DNA of 64,000 nucleotides, taken from the NCBI GenBank assembly GCA_027625915.1, contig JANTQA010000036.1, forward strand, positions 6,035,001 to 6,099,000, in the 5' to 3' direction. Below the pieces are notes generated by a model. It made no database searches. It was given only the letters and a program-made list of their open reading frames with translations, and was not told the origin of the DNA. This document shows, piece after piece, positions 9,805-26,882 of the stretch. The position numbers were made by a program, and so were the translations under genes. Within the stretch, counting starts at the first letter, position 1; each line of letters begins with the position of its first letter. The DNA comes from Anaeramoeba flamelloides. Taxonomy: Eukaryota; Metamonada; Anaeramoebidae.

Positions 9805-12800
9805 ATGATCAGACAACAAGAAATGTTGAAACGATCAACCAAACCCAAAACCCAATATAACTCAGTTTTTACACAATTCAATCCGTACATGAAGGAAAGC
9901 ATGTCTAAAAACAACAATACAACAGAAACAAGTATCAAATGCAAAAAAAAAAACCAAAAATTGGAAAAGTGTTTAAAGTCAGAGAAACAGTTAATTCAAA
10001 AATGGACAACCAAAGAAGTTGGTGTTTTTTTTTTTTCTAATTTCTATTTTTAAATTAGACCCAAAAATTTACTCAACAATCAATCAACTAAATTTTTTTT
10101 TTTTTTTTTTTTTTTAATCCCTTTTATTTTGGTTTTCAAAAACCCAAAATCTTATCCTTAATATTTTTAATACGCCTCTATCAAAATTAGGAAAATTTGC
10201 TTCTCAAATTAGTGAAAACAGAAAAATTTTGTGATTGGAATTTTGTTGCATCACATTTTGTAGAATTTGAACCAAAACATTGTTTAAAACGATACAGACA
10301 AGTAAGTGTTCTTTTTGGGGTTTAGATTTATGATTCCATTTTTCTCAAAAAAAAATTTTTTTTTATTATTTTCCAAAAATTAATTTATGTTCCCTTCTTC
10401 ACTTTCACAACAAACAATTTGTTCCTTTTCAAAAAAAAAAAACAACACAAACCAAATTAAAACAGATCAAAAAATGTGAGTCAATAAAAGGAGCTTGGGG
10501 ACCAATTGTAAGACTTGTTACCTTTAGAATTTTACTTTTTCAAAAAAGGAATTCCTTTTTCAAATCACTTCTTATTTGCAATCTTTTTTCTTTTTACTTC
10601 TTCATCACAAAATCCAAAATTCTCACTTCATTAAATCACTCACTTTAAGGAAGACGAATTACTTAAAAATGCTGTTGAAAATTTGGGCGAACGTAGTTGG
10701 ACACTTGTTTCTAATTTTGTACCAGCAAGAAGTTCTAAACAATGTAGAGAAAGGTAATTATTGATAATGTTTATTTTCATTCTTTGTATTTTTTTAAAAA
10801 ATAGTATTGGGAGTCTATCCAAATTGGAGGTTGTCAGACAATTGGGATCCAAGGTGTAAGTAAAATACAGACAATTTGAACCATGAGTTGTTGAAGGAAA
10901 TTAGAAATACTTGTCTTTTCAGAATAAATGAGAATAAATTTTCACTTCAGTTTCATTTTGTTTCTTTTACAAAAAGAGTTTTCAAAGAAAAGTGATTGTA
11001 AGCTGTGTTCTCTATTTCTTTGTTTTGGTTCCTTTTTTGAAGAAAAATAATCTGCAAACTAGTAACCCAAAATGAAACAGATTTCCAAATTGAAAATAAG
11101 TTAATCAGTTAAAAGTCTGTACCCATTTCAAGTATCAAAACCAGCAAAGATGAAAAACCATTTCTCAAAAGTGAGAAGAACTATCCAAAATTTATGTTCT
11201 GTGAGAACTAAAAGTCAATATTCTAAATTGAAAAAATGGTTTTCAAAAAAAACCCTTTTAAAGGAAAGCCAAAATATTACAAATTTTTTCGTTTTTTGAA
11301 AATTCCAAAAAAATTATTATTGATCCAAAAAATACTTTTCGAAATTCTTCAAAAAAAACAAGTAAAATTTAAAAAAGCTTATTTTTTTTATCTCTTGCTT
11401 CACTGACTTTCTACTTTATATTAAAGTATATTTCCACTGCTAAAAATTGGCTCTATCAGATTTTAATATGAAGAGGAAAGTAAGTGTAGCAAGAGAATTT
11501 TGATTTTGGAACCTTTTCAAGCTAAATTTCGAATTTGGATTGTAAAAATTTTTTTTTACTCAAATTACAAATTTTCAAAAAAAAACTAAAATTGAAAACA
11601 TATCAAGATTTCTTGAATAGAACATTCTTTAAAGTCAAAAAATGTATTTTTAGGTTAGAAAGTAATATTTACTGACAATAAAATTCTGATAGTCCTTACT
11701 GGTATTTGAATTATAAATGGGAAAAAATTTTCACTTTTTTTTCACTTTCATTTTTCAAAATAAAGTTTGTAAATTACAAACACACTTCGTTTGGGAACTC
11801 GATTTCTAAAGACAAATATGGAAAATAAATTGAAAGTTTTTTCCCCTTTATAATTCAAATACCAATAAATCTTCAAATACCAGTATTGTCAACTTTTGAA
11901 TTTGAAGGCTACCATGCCTTACAGTGGTACAAATAACCCATGTTAATGTCCAAAAACCTGTCACTAAAATTTAGCCCGATGATTTTTTTCGGGCTTGGAT
12001 ATTTGAAGATCAGAATTCAGATCCACATACTTACTTGGTTCAGATTTAAATTGACTTTTGAGGTTAGATCTTGAATTAATATAACGAGTTAAAAAAAAAA
12101 ATCAAGATTTTTTCCCTATTATCTTAACTTGATTAACATTTTAAATAAAAAATTAAAAGTTTTCCAAAATGCCGTCCATTTTTTAAAAAATGTGAAAAAA
12201 AAGTTATTTAAGAAATGTGCTCTAAAAATAGCTCTAGTGAAGTCTGTTGTCTGTTTCAAAGGCAATTTTAAACACTTTTTGTTCACAATTTTTTAAATAA
12301 CTCTAATTTTTTTGTTTCAAATTTTCATCATCCTCTCCCATTTTTCATTTTTTAATATTGAAAAAAAAAAAACCTTTATATGAAAATAATCCCCTAAAAC
12401 GATTTTTAATTGTGAATATTAAGAAAATTGATGTGTAATTGTATAACAACCCCTTTTATTTGAGAATCGAACTTTTAAAATTACAACACATCACTCATTA
12501 GAGCATTGGTTAATCAAATTAAACCGGTTCAAAACACTATCCAGTCAATCAAAAAACAAGAATAAAAATTATCATTTTCCAAATTCATAGCAAGCCTCTA
12601 AAACAAAAAATTGTTTTTTAAAATAAGTAGATCTAGTTAGGTATCAAATAATTAAATGAGTATTCTATAGACACCCCCCCCCCCACTTTAATGAACTTTA
12701 GGTAGGTTTATTACTGGGTTCATAAAAAATTTGGTTCTTTATAAAAAGGATTTGATTTTTAAATAAGAGCAATTATACAACAATTTTCCGAATATTAACA

Positions 12801-15800
12801 ATTAAAAATCGTTTTGGGGGATTATTTTCATGCCATATATTTTTTCCAATACTATACAAAATATATTGGAATCAGGGTAAAGTATTTCTCAAATTTGTTT
12901 TCTATCACACAAACTGAATCTGAAAGCAATCCAATTTCTTGATTTCTTTGTTGTTATCCATTTCTTCACTACTAATTTGCAATATTTTTTTTTTAAAAAA
13001 ATGATACTTTTTGGATTATATTGAAATTGAACAAAAAAGCTTCTTCTTGAAATAGCTTGTAAAGTAAAACTCCAATTCATAATTTTTAAGACACCAAAAT
13101 TCAATTTTTGAAAAAAAAAAATCTTATTTAATCAATTCTAGAAGAAATACCAAATTAGAAGCATTCACCAATTGTGATGTTAACAATTCTTTATAAATTA
13201 CACTACTAACAAAACAAAAAATTATCAATACTAATAAATTATCGGTGTGTTAAAAATTTTGGCTAACAAAAAAAAATGTATGGGTAGATTTGTAAAAATT
13301 CATTAAAAATTATTAATTAATCAGATGGTAGATACAACCAACTAATTTTATTTGGGCTCATTTTATTTAAAAGAACTCAACTTTTAACATAATACAAATA
13401 TTTGTAAAAAAAAAAAAATTAGTTGTTCGAACGAAGCAGGTTATGTAATTCAAAAAATGAAATGAAAACAAAAAACTAAAAGATGAAAAAATGTTAATCA
13501 TATTTTACACAAATCCAAATTATTTGCAATTTTCAGGAATGTAATTATATTATTGTAATTCTTTTTACTGTTTTAACTAGATAGAAAATTTTGAATTTTA
13601 GTTTACTTTTAAAAAAGTGCAAACAAAAATTTTTTTGTTTGAGTACCCAAAAAATATCTCTAGTGAAGTTTGTTGACTATTTGAAAGCTATTTTTGAGAA
13701 CTTTTTTGTCTCACTTTTTTAAAAATCCATATTTTTAAGAGAATTTTCAAATAAAAAAAAAAAAAAAGAATTCTGAATTGTACACTAATGAATCTTGAAA
13801 CAAGATTCATTTGGAATTTAGAGTTCTAAATTATCAAACTTTTACTCATTATTGTTTTAAATTCTTGAAAAGTTTATGGCAGTTTTTTTAATTTCTGAAA
13901 TAAAAAAAAAACCTAACGAAAGTGTCAAGGTTTTTTATTAATTTAAGAAATAAACCCAAAATTAAAATAGATTTTCGGTTTATTTCTTAAATTAAAAAAA
14001 ATATAACAACAAACAAGGGGTAATTTTGTAGAATCACCTCTCTTAAATTACAATAATAAAAAAAAAAAAAAAAAAATTATATGTTTTAGTGCTGTAAATA
14101 AAACAATAAAAAAAAATATTTCTAAGGAATTTAATATTTCAACATTTTAATAGTTTTGTTCTTAATATTTTTTTAAATACAACATAAAATCATTTAAAAT
14201 TCATTTTATTTTAATTTTTATTTTTATTTTTTGATTTAATAAAATAAATTTTAAGGTGGAAAAATCAATTAAGACCGGGCATTAATCATACACCGTTTAC
14301 AACCTCTGAAGAAAACCTTCTTTTAGAAAAACAAAGGGAATTGGGAAATAAATGGAGCCAGATATCAAAGCATTTCAATGGGCGGCCAGATAATATGTTA
14401 AAAAATATTTATCATTCGATCTGCTCAAGGAGGGGCATTAATTTTCAAAATGGAAGATATGAAAAAAAAAAATGTAAAACAAAGAAATTAAAAAAAATCA
14501 TTGTAGTTGGCCGAAGGAGAAGCATTTTAAACACCAATTGCGGTTCATTAAGTTGCAAGGGGTCTACAAAGACAGAATTTGAAGAATTGAAATTTGATCT
14601 AGTAACAAGGAAAAGAGTAAAGAACGATCGAGCAAATTTAAATGAAAGGTCATCAACTAGTAATCAGCCAAAAAAATACAAAGTAAAAAAGGAATCATCG
14701 GGGAAAAGTAGAAAAACAAAAAAACACCAAAAAGCTGAAATTAAAAAGAAAATGAGAAAGAAAAAGAAAATGGGAAATGGGAATGAAAAAAATATGGATT
14801 CGCTTGAAATTGAAAAAGAAGTAAAAAAGTCTCACAAATACCAAGATCATGGACACCATAGTAATGGTCGCCATTATAGTAGTAGTCGTCACAATCGCCA
14901 TCGCCATCGCCATCGCCATCGCCGGCATCGTCGTAAACATGATCGCCATCGCCATACAAGCCATTATCAATTGTCAAACAACAAAAAGAAGAATGATTTT
15001 AATAATAGTGGCTATTATGATGGGAATAATTCTAATAATAATGACAAAAAAAAAAAAATTAAAAAGACACAAAAAAATATAAAAGTTGAAATTGGTAAAT
15101 CCAAGTATAAAGATATAAAAAAAAATAAAGAGATTGAAAAATATTACATCAAAAAGCATAAAAAGGGGAAAATTGAAAGGAAAAAGAAAAACGAGCAAAA
15201 AGTAATTTTTCAAGGAAAGAAAAGAAAAGAAAGTACATCAAATAATACAAATTTATATTCACTTGAAAATCAAATTGATTTTGATCAATTTGATCAAATC
15301 CAATTTAAAAATTCAAAAAATAAAGAACCTATTAATTCATTATCATTCCCAAATTCGGGTTTGAGTTCAGAAGACGACGATGACGATGAAGATGATGATG
15401 ACGATGATGATGACGATGATGATGACGACGATGATGATGACGATGATGATGACGATGAGGACGAAGATGTTGATGATGATGAGGTTGATGATTTAGAAGA
15501 GACAATGAAAATTGAATTTGTTAAAGATCCAAAATATTCTCAAAATTCAAATGAAGATACATTGAAAAAAAGTTCATCAAAACCAAAAATTTTTGGAATA
15601 GATAATGAAAAAGTCGATAAACATAAAAATACCCAAGACAACAATGAAAATAAAGAAAAACAACAGGGGATTCCTATACCAACCTCTCATCAAATAAATT
15701 TTAAAAATCATTTGTCTGTACAATCTCCAAAATCTTCACCATATTGGAAGCAGTATTCATGGTATAAAAATATAAATCAAATTTCTGAAAATGATTTTAT

Positions 15801-16206
15801 TAAACTGGAATTACAATCACCTCCAACTTCTTTATCATTTTTAAAAACGAATCAAAATCTCCATAATGGGGGTGTGAATGACAATGGCAATGAGAATGAG
15901 AATGTGAATGTGAATGAGAATGAGATAGTGAATGGAAATGGAAATAATGAGAATTTATTAAATGTAGATAATGTAGTATCTATGGATATTGAAGAAACTC
16001 CTAATTGTGAAACAGAAAATTCTTTAAGATTATTAAATTGTTCTTCTATTGAAAATAACAATATAAACTTTTGGGATAAAAAATTTACCAATGAAGTTAA
16101 TCAATCTACATTTAATGAGGATTATTTCCAATTTGATTTTATTAATCAAGATTCTGACATTCCTCTTGATGATTTTTCTTTTACCTTTGGGGGATTTAAT
16201 AATTAA
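9805..16206 (+). CDS. Three-repeat Myb-type DNA-binding protein, five exons
   Basis: Exons 9805-10017, 10191-10301, 10466-10507, 10650-10753 and 14256-16206 join in frame to give 806 residues. All introns are GT-AG; phases fit exactly, including AG|G-TGG at the last junction. The product carries R1 (about residues 67-111, KWTTKEENLL ... CDWNFVASHF ... CLKRY), R2 (about 118-157, AWGPIEDELL ... RSWTLVSNFV ... CRERW) and R3 (about 165-215, PFTTSEENLL ... NKWSQISKHF ... NIYHS). The first Trp of R3 is Phe, as often seen in R3 repeats. This layout is that of R1R2R3 Myb transcription factors, which bind DNA in the nucleus. The remainder is Lys-rich, with an Arg-His run (14880-14960), an Asp/Glu run (15376-15490) and an Asn-rich acidic end that could act in activation. 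The ATG at 9805 is the first in this frame, but the T-tract plus AG before it leaves an upstream exon possible. Confidence 0.85.
11701..11864. mobile_element. Palindromic MITE, family 2, copy 2
   Basis: Ends GGTATTTGAATTATAAATGG and the mirror CCTTTATAATTCAAATACC. The interior aligns with 7902-8062, including a shared TTTCTAAA.ACAAATATGGAAAAT-like stretch. Confidence 0.75.
12185..12315. repeat. Palindromic repeat, family 3, copy 1
   Basis: Matches 13608-13740 in direct orientation over the block CTCTAGTGAAGT.TGTTG, with ends (AAAATGTGAAAAAAAAGTTA and its approximate mirror TTTTTGTTCACAATTTTTTA) that form imperfect arms. Confidence 0.6.
12371..12845. mobile_element. 475-bp TIR element, family 4, copy 1
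   Basis: Arms of about 65 bp: AAAATAATCCCCTAAAACGA... at the left and ...CGTTTTGGGGGATTATTTTC at the right. The interior (GAGTATTCTA, TTAATGAACTTT, GGATTTGATTTT blocks in order) matches the element at 16826-17290, but the arms of the two elements differ. A run of 11 C lies inside. Confidence 0.65.
13085..13612 (+). repeat. Interspersed repeat R, copy B (3' truncated)
   Basis: Aligns with copy A from 5925 across the TTATTTAATCAATTC, ATGTTAACAATT, GTAATTCAAAAAATGAAATG and GAATTTTAGTTTA blocks, then diverges into the family 3 palindrome. It carries no MITE at the position occupied in copy A, so it serves as the empty site. Confidence 0.7.
13608..13740. repeat. Palindromic repeat, family 3, copy 2
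   Basis: Shares the CTCTAGTGAAGT.TGTTG core and imperfect arms with 12185-12315. Confidence 0.55.
13937..13996. repeat. Short inverted repeat (hairpin)
   Basis: Arms TTAATTTAAGAAATAAAC and GTTTATTTCTTAAATTAA are near-perfect complements about 22 bp apart. Confidence 0.7.
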
Positions 16207-16674
16207 AGAGTTTTCATCAAAAAAAAAAAAAAAAAAAAAAAAGTTGAGTTTTATTTTTTTCCTAATTTTATTTTTATTTTAATATAATAAACAAATATTC
16301 AAGCATTGTTATGGATGTTTTTAAAAATTGAGGATCTTTCATTCATTTGTTATTAATAATATTAATTAAATCCTCTTTTTTTTTTTTTTTTAAAAAAAAA
16401 AAAATACTTTGTCAAATAAATAAAAAAAAAAAAAACTAAAATTTTAAATATTTAGATATATATCTTTTTCTTTTTGAATCCTCTTTCTCAACTAAATCAT
16501 TTTTCAAAAATTTTGACTCATTTTATGCAATTCTGTGGTTGTTTTGAGGGTTTATTCCAATATTCTTATCAAAAAAATATTTTCAAATTTTTGGATAAGA
16601 ATCATTTTTTCTAATTTTGCAAATTTTAGTTTTCCAATTTGGCCAATTTTCGTTTTTCGTTTTTTTTTCATTTT

Positions 16675-16706
<32 letters not shown>

Positions 16707-16825
16707 TTTTTATTTTTATGTGTTCTTTTACTTTTTTTTCAAATATTCTTTTTTTTTTGATACTTTTTTTTTTTTCATTTCTTTTTATTTTTTTTCTTTT
16801 TTTTTTTCAGAAGAAACAAATTGAG
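16207..16825. other. Myb 3' flank with long homopolymers
   Basis: Runs of A directly after the stop (about 16221-16241) and long T-rich runs near 16376 and 16660-16810. Open frames here encode only Phe-rich readings of the T-runs and are not credible genes. Confidence 0.6.
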
Positions 16826-17290
16826 GTTACTGAAGAGAGAAAAATGTTGGACACAGAAAAATGGTTGGACAGCATTTTTAATTGGGAACATTACTGAAAA
16901 TGATTTTTAATTTCAATCATTTGTGAAATAACTAAAGAAAATAACAATAATCTACTTATTAGAATAACGATTAATGTGATTCTACTTTTTCAAAAGCTTA
17001 TCTCTTATAATCTAAATCAAGTTTAAAAATTACCATTTTCAGAATTAATAGTAAACTTTACTACAACTTGGATTTTTGTTAAGTTAGCATGATCTACTTT
17101 AGTTATCAACCACTCAAATGAGTATTCTACACAAACCACAGATTAATGAACTTTTAACACCTTTAAACCTGGATTTATATAAAATTCACCTAGTTATCAA
17201 TAGGATTTGATTTTCAATTTCAGTAATGTTCCCAATTAAAAATGTTGTCCAACCATTTTTCTGTGTCCAACATTTTTCTCTCAACAGTTA
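16826..17290. mobile_element. 465-bp TIR element, family 4, copy 2
   Basis: Arms of about 75 bp: GAGAGAAAAATGTTGGACAC...AACATTACTGAAA at 16826-16902, mirrored at 17214-17290 with few mismatches. The interior shares ordered blocks with 12371-12845 (GAGTATTCTA, TTAATGAACTTT, AGGATTTGATTTTCAA). No coding capacity. Confidence 0.75.
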
Positions 17291-18364
17291 AAAAAAAAAG
17301 ATCTTCGAAAAGATAAATAAAAATTTAGAGAATTGAGAATATGTAATTTCTTTTAAAAACTAAATAGTTATTAGCAAAAAATCTTCTTGTTAACTTTTTT
17401 TCAGTATAAGTTCAGTAATAAAAAATCAGTAAAGCCTTTTTCAATAATTGCGATTTTCTTTTTTTTAGTTTTTGGTTTTATAGTTTTTTAATTTTTTAAA
17501 AATACCGACTTTTATAAATTTAGAATGTTTTAAAAGCAAATAAAAAATCAGATTTAATTGCTTGTTGTTCTTGAATACAAATGAGTAATATATTTTTTTT
17601 CAATTTATTATTTCAGGGTGGATCAAAATGTTTGAAATGGAGTTTATTTTTCAAAATTTAGAGTAAAGCTATAGATTATTAATGATATCTTTTATCGGGT
17701 AACTTTGTTTTCAGTTGAAAGATCAGATTATTTTATAATTGGTTATTGATCATATATTTTTAAATAATTGAATTTATTCTACATTGGTTCAAGAAATGAA
17801 TAAATAAAATAGATTTATTACATTTAATTAGTTTATAATATACTCTTTATTTCAAATTAAAAAAGTTTTAATATTAAAAGAAATATTATTCGTTCATATT
17901 TAGAAAAGCAGAAATCTTTTCCCAAATAAAAAATGATCCAAGAAAGAAAAACGGACAAAAAAATTAAAAAGAAAGAAAAAACACTATTGTAAATTAATTT
18001 TTATTAATTTTTATATTTGTCTTAGAAAAATGATAGAAAAAAAATAATTATATTTATTCAATATTTATGGATATATTTTTTAAAATTTTATGAATTATAT
18101 CAAAATATTTTAACTTTTTAAAAAGGAAATCATCCATTATGGAATGGGTTTTTAAAAAAAATATTTGGTTTTTTTATTTTCGTTCTTTTTTAAAAACTCT
18201 CTTGACAAAATTATTGAATTTGTACATGGGTTAGTTTCCCAGATATTGCGAAATACAATTTAAGTATGTTGGAGGCAAATATTAAAAAAATCTTGAATAT
18301 TATTATTTTAACAATAGATTTAATTTAATATTATAAGGAAGTTAACTGAAACTAGAGTTAACTG
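17291..18364. other. AT-rich intergenic DNA, nothing recognised
   Basis: Short homopolymers and no credible frame. No partner repeat was recognised in the window. Confidence 0.45.
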
Positions 18365-19178
18365 TCAAATCTAAAACCAGGAAATTTCTGAAACCCGGTA
18401 ATTCCATTTTTCTGATCAATTGAAAATATTAGTAAAATGTCAAAAAATATACTCCCATTTTACAGACAAATAACTCAATTACCCAGCCACTTATAACCTT
18501 TCCAATTGGATTATTGGTTAAATATTCTGAATCTGTTAATTTTAACTCTTTGGTGAATTCAGAAATCAAAAAAATCCAAAATTTGTAAAATTAATTGAGA
18601 ACATTAGTGAAAATTGAAAATTAAATTTATTGCGATTTTCCCTTTAGATAAATTCTAAATTTATTAGGAATCATCTTTATAAGAATTATTTTGTTACATC
18701 ATTTATGAAATAAGAGTTTTATTTACTTTATATCTTTCTTTTAATAATTTTTTCAAAATTTTAAATTTCTATTGGGAACCTTAGAGGATTTATTTTTTGA
18801 CAAAATTGTTTTCATAATTTCATGAAAATTTACAATAATCAAACACCTCTCAAATTCAAATTCTTTCAAATATTTTAAAAGTATGAAAATGTTTTTTATT
18901 TTAAAATTTAAAATCAAAAGTGGATTTTCATTTTCAGTCATGTTCTCAATTAATTTTACAAATTTTGGATTTTTTTGATTTCTGAATTCACCAAAGAGTT
19001 AAAATTAACAGATTCAGAATATTTAACCAATAATCCAATTGGAGAGGTTATAAGTGGCTGGGTAATTGAGTTATTTGTCTGTAAAATGGGAGTATATTTT
19101 TGACTTTTTACTAATATTTTCAATTGATCAGAAAAATGGAATTACCGGGTTTCAGAAATTTCCTGGTTTTAGATTTGA
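18365..19178. mobile_element. Foldback-type element with about 239-bp near-identical arms
   Basis: The left arm 18365-18603 starts TCAAATCTAAAACCAGG; the right arm 18941-19178 ends CCTGGTTTTAGATTTGA. By eye the arms differ at only a few positions (for example CCTTTCC against CCTCTCC). The 337-bp spacer is AT-rich and encodes nothing recognisable. No clear target-site duplication is seen at the flanks. The high arm identity suggests a young insertion or arm homogenisation. Confidence 0.85.
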
Positions 19179-19642
19179 AGGTAATAAGAATATTTTTTAC
19201 TGGTAATTAAATTCATTTAAAAAAACATTACATATTTTCAATTTTCTAATAGTTATTTTCTTTTCTGAAGATTTTTTTTTTTGACTTGATTTTACTTTAA
19301 AAAAAATGAATGGTAATTAAAAAATGAAAATCAAAATAATTAAAAAAATTGATTATGAATAAATAGAATGTAAATTAATTTATATATTGATATTATGTTT
19401 AATATTCGCCAAAATTACCTATACTTGGCATCGTTTTATTTTCATTTCACAATTTGTATACTTTATATAAAATTTCTTTGAGAAATTAATTATTTTTCAT
19501 CTGTGAAGAATTACCAAAAATGAAGTCTACTCCGTGTACTCATTAAATTCGAATTATTCTAGGTTGGTTAAAGAAAATATGATATTTTTTTTTGTTATTA
19601 TTATTATTATTGAATAAATGTAAATAACCACAAATGTCGTTT
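19179..19642. other. AT-rich intergenic DNA, nothing recognised
   Basis: No credible frame or repeat partner was found. Confidence 0.4.
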
Positions 19643-19838
19643 TACAACCAGTTCCACTTAAGGCACAAACCTTTAACGAAATTTAAGACACAAAACAATC
19701 TCAAATAAAGGCTCAAAATTTGTAATTTTTTTTTTACAATTTATTTTACTAGAATCTGAATTTTGTGCCTTAATTTGAGGTTTTTTCTGTTCCTTAAATT
19801 CCGTAGCTGTTTGTTTCTTAAAAGTGAAACTGGCTGTA
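19643..19838. mobile_element. Palindromic MITE, family 1, copy 3
   Basis: A 196-bp inverted repeat with ends TACAACCAGTTCCAC and GTGAAACTGGCTGTA. The arms and internal AGAATCTGAATTTTGTGCC block match the copies at 3122 and 6150. Confidence 0.85.
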
Positions 19839-20001
19839 ATTAAATTTCCTCAAAAGTAATTTAAGCTTAGGTCAGAGATTCCATAATTGTTCAATGGGGA
19901 TAAATACCTTATTTTATAGTGTTTTAAATGCAAAAAAAAAAAAAAATTGATAAGAAAAAGGGAAAAAAGAAAGAATTTTAATATTGGTTTGTAAGAATCA
20001 A

Positions 20002-20032
<31 letters not shown>

Positions 20033-21948
20033 CCAATGTTATCTTTAATAAAGAATACCCAAAATCATAACGGTCGTACATTTGGTTGGTTAAATAATTT
20101 GATTATTGATCATTAATGTTCATTTGATGGTGTTTTTTTTTTTTTCATTGGTGTGATTTCTTTTTTCTTTTTGATTTGTCTTCACTATAAACATTTGGAC
20201 ATTTTGTGCATTTGCTTTTTAGATTTTTATTTTCAGGTTATTTATATTTTTGTTTTTCAGTTTTTCAGTATTTACAAGTAACCACTTGATCCTCGTCCTT
20301 TGTAAATCTTCTTCTCAATATATGAAGATATAGTCAGGAGGGGGGGGTAAAATAATTTGCAATAAACTCATCTCAGAAATCGAACAAAACACAAAGGGGT
20401 CCTTTTGAAAAAAAATCACTTTTTTTAGCAAATGTTAACATAATATAAAATTCGTTATTTTGTAATTTTTATAAAAAATTATTTCTTTCATGAAAATTAT
20501 TCTTCAAACTGGGTACAAGATGCATTCATCATTTTCAACTAATTCCGAATTAATTTCAAAAACATTTCATTTTTAAAAATCTTCGAGTTATATAATCTAG
20601 AAAATAAATTATACATCGTGGTATAAAATATCATTTAAATGGTTGAAAATAATTCTGATTCATTGGTTCGTAAATATTAAAAAGTGATTTAAACATATTT
20701 AGGAAGTGTAAAAATTATAATTTGATAAACATAAAGATCTTGATAAAAAAAAACAATTAATGTTGGAAAATGAATCATTGGGAGGACTAAACCAATTACT
20801 GGGTCAAAAGATGATTTTCTTGTTGGTTCAATTTGATTGGTATATTGACCATACTTACCAATTAAGGGGAAATAATTGACTCTTGGATAGTTATTGTATT
20901 AGACTTTTAAGTAATAATATGTTTTATCCCGGGTAATAAAAACTCCCAGTGTGTTCTATCTTTTTAATTATCTTCATAAAAACCTTTTTCTTAGCTTAAT
21001 CCAGTTTGAAAAAATAGCAGTTTACATTCAAAATATTTCACAATTATGTAAACTGGAAAACAGTTATCCAATGGTTATTGATTTTTTTTTTTTATTTATT
21101 TTTTCATCAAACCCATATTGTACCTGTTATATTTAGAGTGAGTTCAATTGGGGAATGTGAATAATACCAGAAGTAGATAGTTTCATTTATTTTTAACAGT
21201 TTTTGATTGGATTTGAAAAATGAATTTTTATTTTACCTTGGATCTCATTTATTTCTAATAATTTGAGTTACTTCCTTAAAAATAACTATTTATGACTTTT
21301 TTCCAACAAACAATCAAATGATAAAATGGAATGTTTGTTTAGGTACAAAATGTGAACCATTTAATATTTCCCATATTGGATAAAGAAATTCAATTTAACA
21401 CTCTATTTTTGGCATTTTATTTAGTCTTTGAAACACGATTTAATAAATTATTTTTCAACAAGTACATAAATACTAAAAAGCAACCAGCATTAACAAAAAT
21501 TCAAAATTGTTGTTTTATAGATCCTCTTTTCAATTGGTTAAAAAGTGAAAATTTTTGATTTTCTGGTTGCTCTACCTTAAGAAAATTGAGAAATGATTCA
21601 TTTTTTATTATTTTTTTTTAACTTTTTTTGATCTATGACGTTATTCAATTCGAAAGAATATTGAAATGGTAATGTTTTTTTAGCTAATTTCGGATTTTAA
21701 AGATCAAAAAAACGCTTGAAAAAAAAAAACGAAATCAAAAATTGAAAACAATTCAGAAAAGGAACAATTAATTTATTTTAAAATTTAAATTCAATAATTT
21801 TAAAAATTAAAAGGGGAATGAAAGATCATGATCATAAATAAAGATTAAAGAAAATTAAAAAAATGATGGTAAAATATAATAATTCAATAAATAAAAGGCA
21901 AATATAAATAAGACCAAAAAATCAATTTAAAAAAAGATTGTTGGTGAA
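19839..21948. other. Gene-free DNA downstream of polyubiquitin
   Basis: Contains A/T homopolymers (for example about 20005-20032), a G run at 20340-20347 and short frames at 20951-21136 and 21352-21558 that lack convincing starts or domains. A small stretch near 21017-21042 (GCAGTTTACATTCAAAATAT) recurs near 56140. Otherwise nothing is seen. Confidence 0.4.
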
Positions 21949-26556
<4,608 letters not shown>

Positions 26557-26818
26557 TTAGAGTTGTTTATTGAGAAGTGTTTTTTGAAGATCTTCAATTT
26601 TTTGTGCAAGAAACTCGTGGTGATTTTTCTTTTTCATTTTCACGTTCCTTAACAAGGTGTTCGAGTTCACGTATCTCAAAATTTCTTTTTGATTTTTCAT
26701 TAAAAAAATGACTTAAAATGATTTTTTGAACCAAATTGGAGAATATTTTAAAGATCATGCTTTCATAATGTAAAAGAGATTGGAGTTTATTGGTTTGAGA
26801 CAAATTGTTGAATTGCAA
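26557..26818 (-). pseudogene. Coiled-coil coding scrap with a frameshift
   Basis: On the minus strand one frame reads a charged, coiled-coil-like peptide (RELEHLVKERENEKE) and then runs into a stop. Shifting frame at the A-rich stretch near 26620-26630 gives a similarly coding-like continuation (HHEFLAQKIEDLQKTLL) that stops at 26557-26559. No start codon or domain is recognisable. It could be a decayed gene end, a terminal exon of an undetected gene, or chance. Confidence 0.25.
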
Positions 26819-26882
26819 ACGTAGTCATTAAATGTCCAAAGGCTTAAATTTATTCAATTTAAAAAAAAATTGTTTTCTTTAA

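Larger units (their letters stand above)
10754..14255 (+). other. 3.5-kb Myb intron filled with repeats
   Basis: The donor GGTAATTA follows codon AG and the acceptor TTTTAAG precedes G-TGG. The three other introns of this gene are 142-173 bp. This one holds a family 2 MITE (11701-11864), two copies of a 130-bp palindrome (12185-12315, 13608-13740), a 475-bp TIR element (12371-12845), repeat R copy B (13085-13612) and a hairpin (13937-13996). These account for much of its length. Confidence 0.8.

Noticed and set aside
13425-13445. GTTCGAAC string considered as a tRNA T-arm
   Set aside because: No acceptor or anticodon arm can be formed around it; it lies in repeat R. No tRNA was found in the window.
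14695-15213. Several minus-strand and alternative frames in the Myb last exon
   Set aside because: They are shadows of the low-complexity His/Arg and Lys codons of the Myb gene.
16535-16897. 120-codon plus-strand frame rich in Phe
   Set aside because: It is a reading of long T-runs and then enters the arm of the TIR element at 16826; no domain or normal composition.
21352-21558. 68-codon frame
   Set aside because: It begins at GTG rather than ATG, has no domain and is AT-biased like the background.
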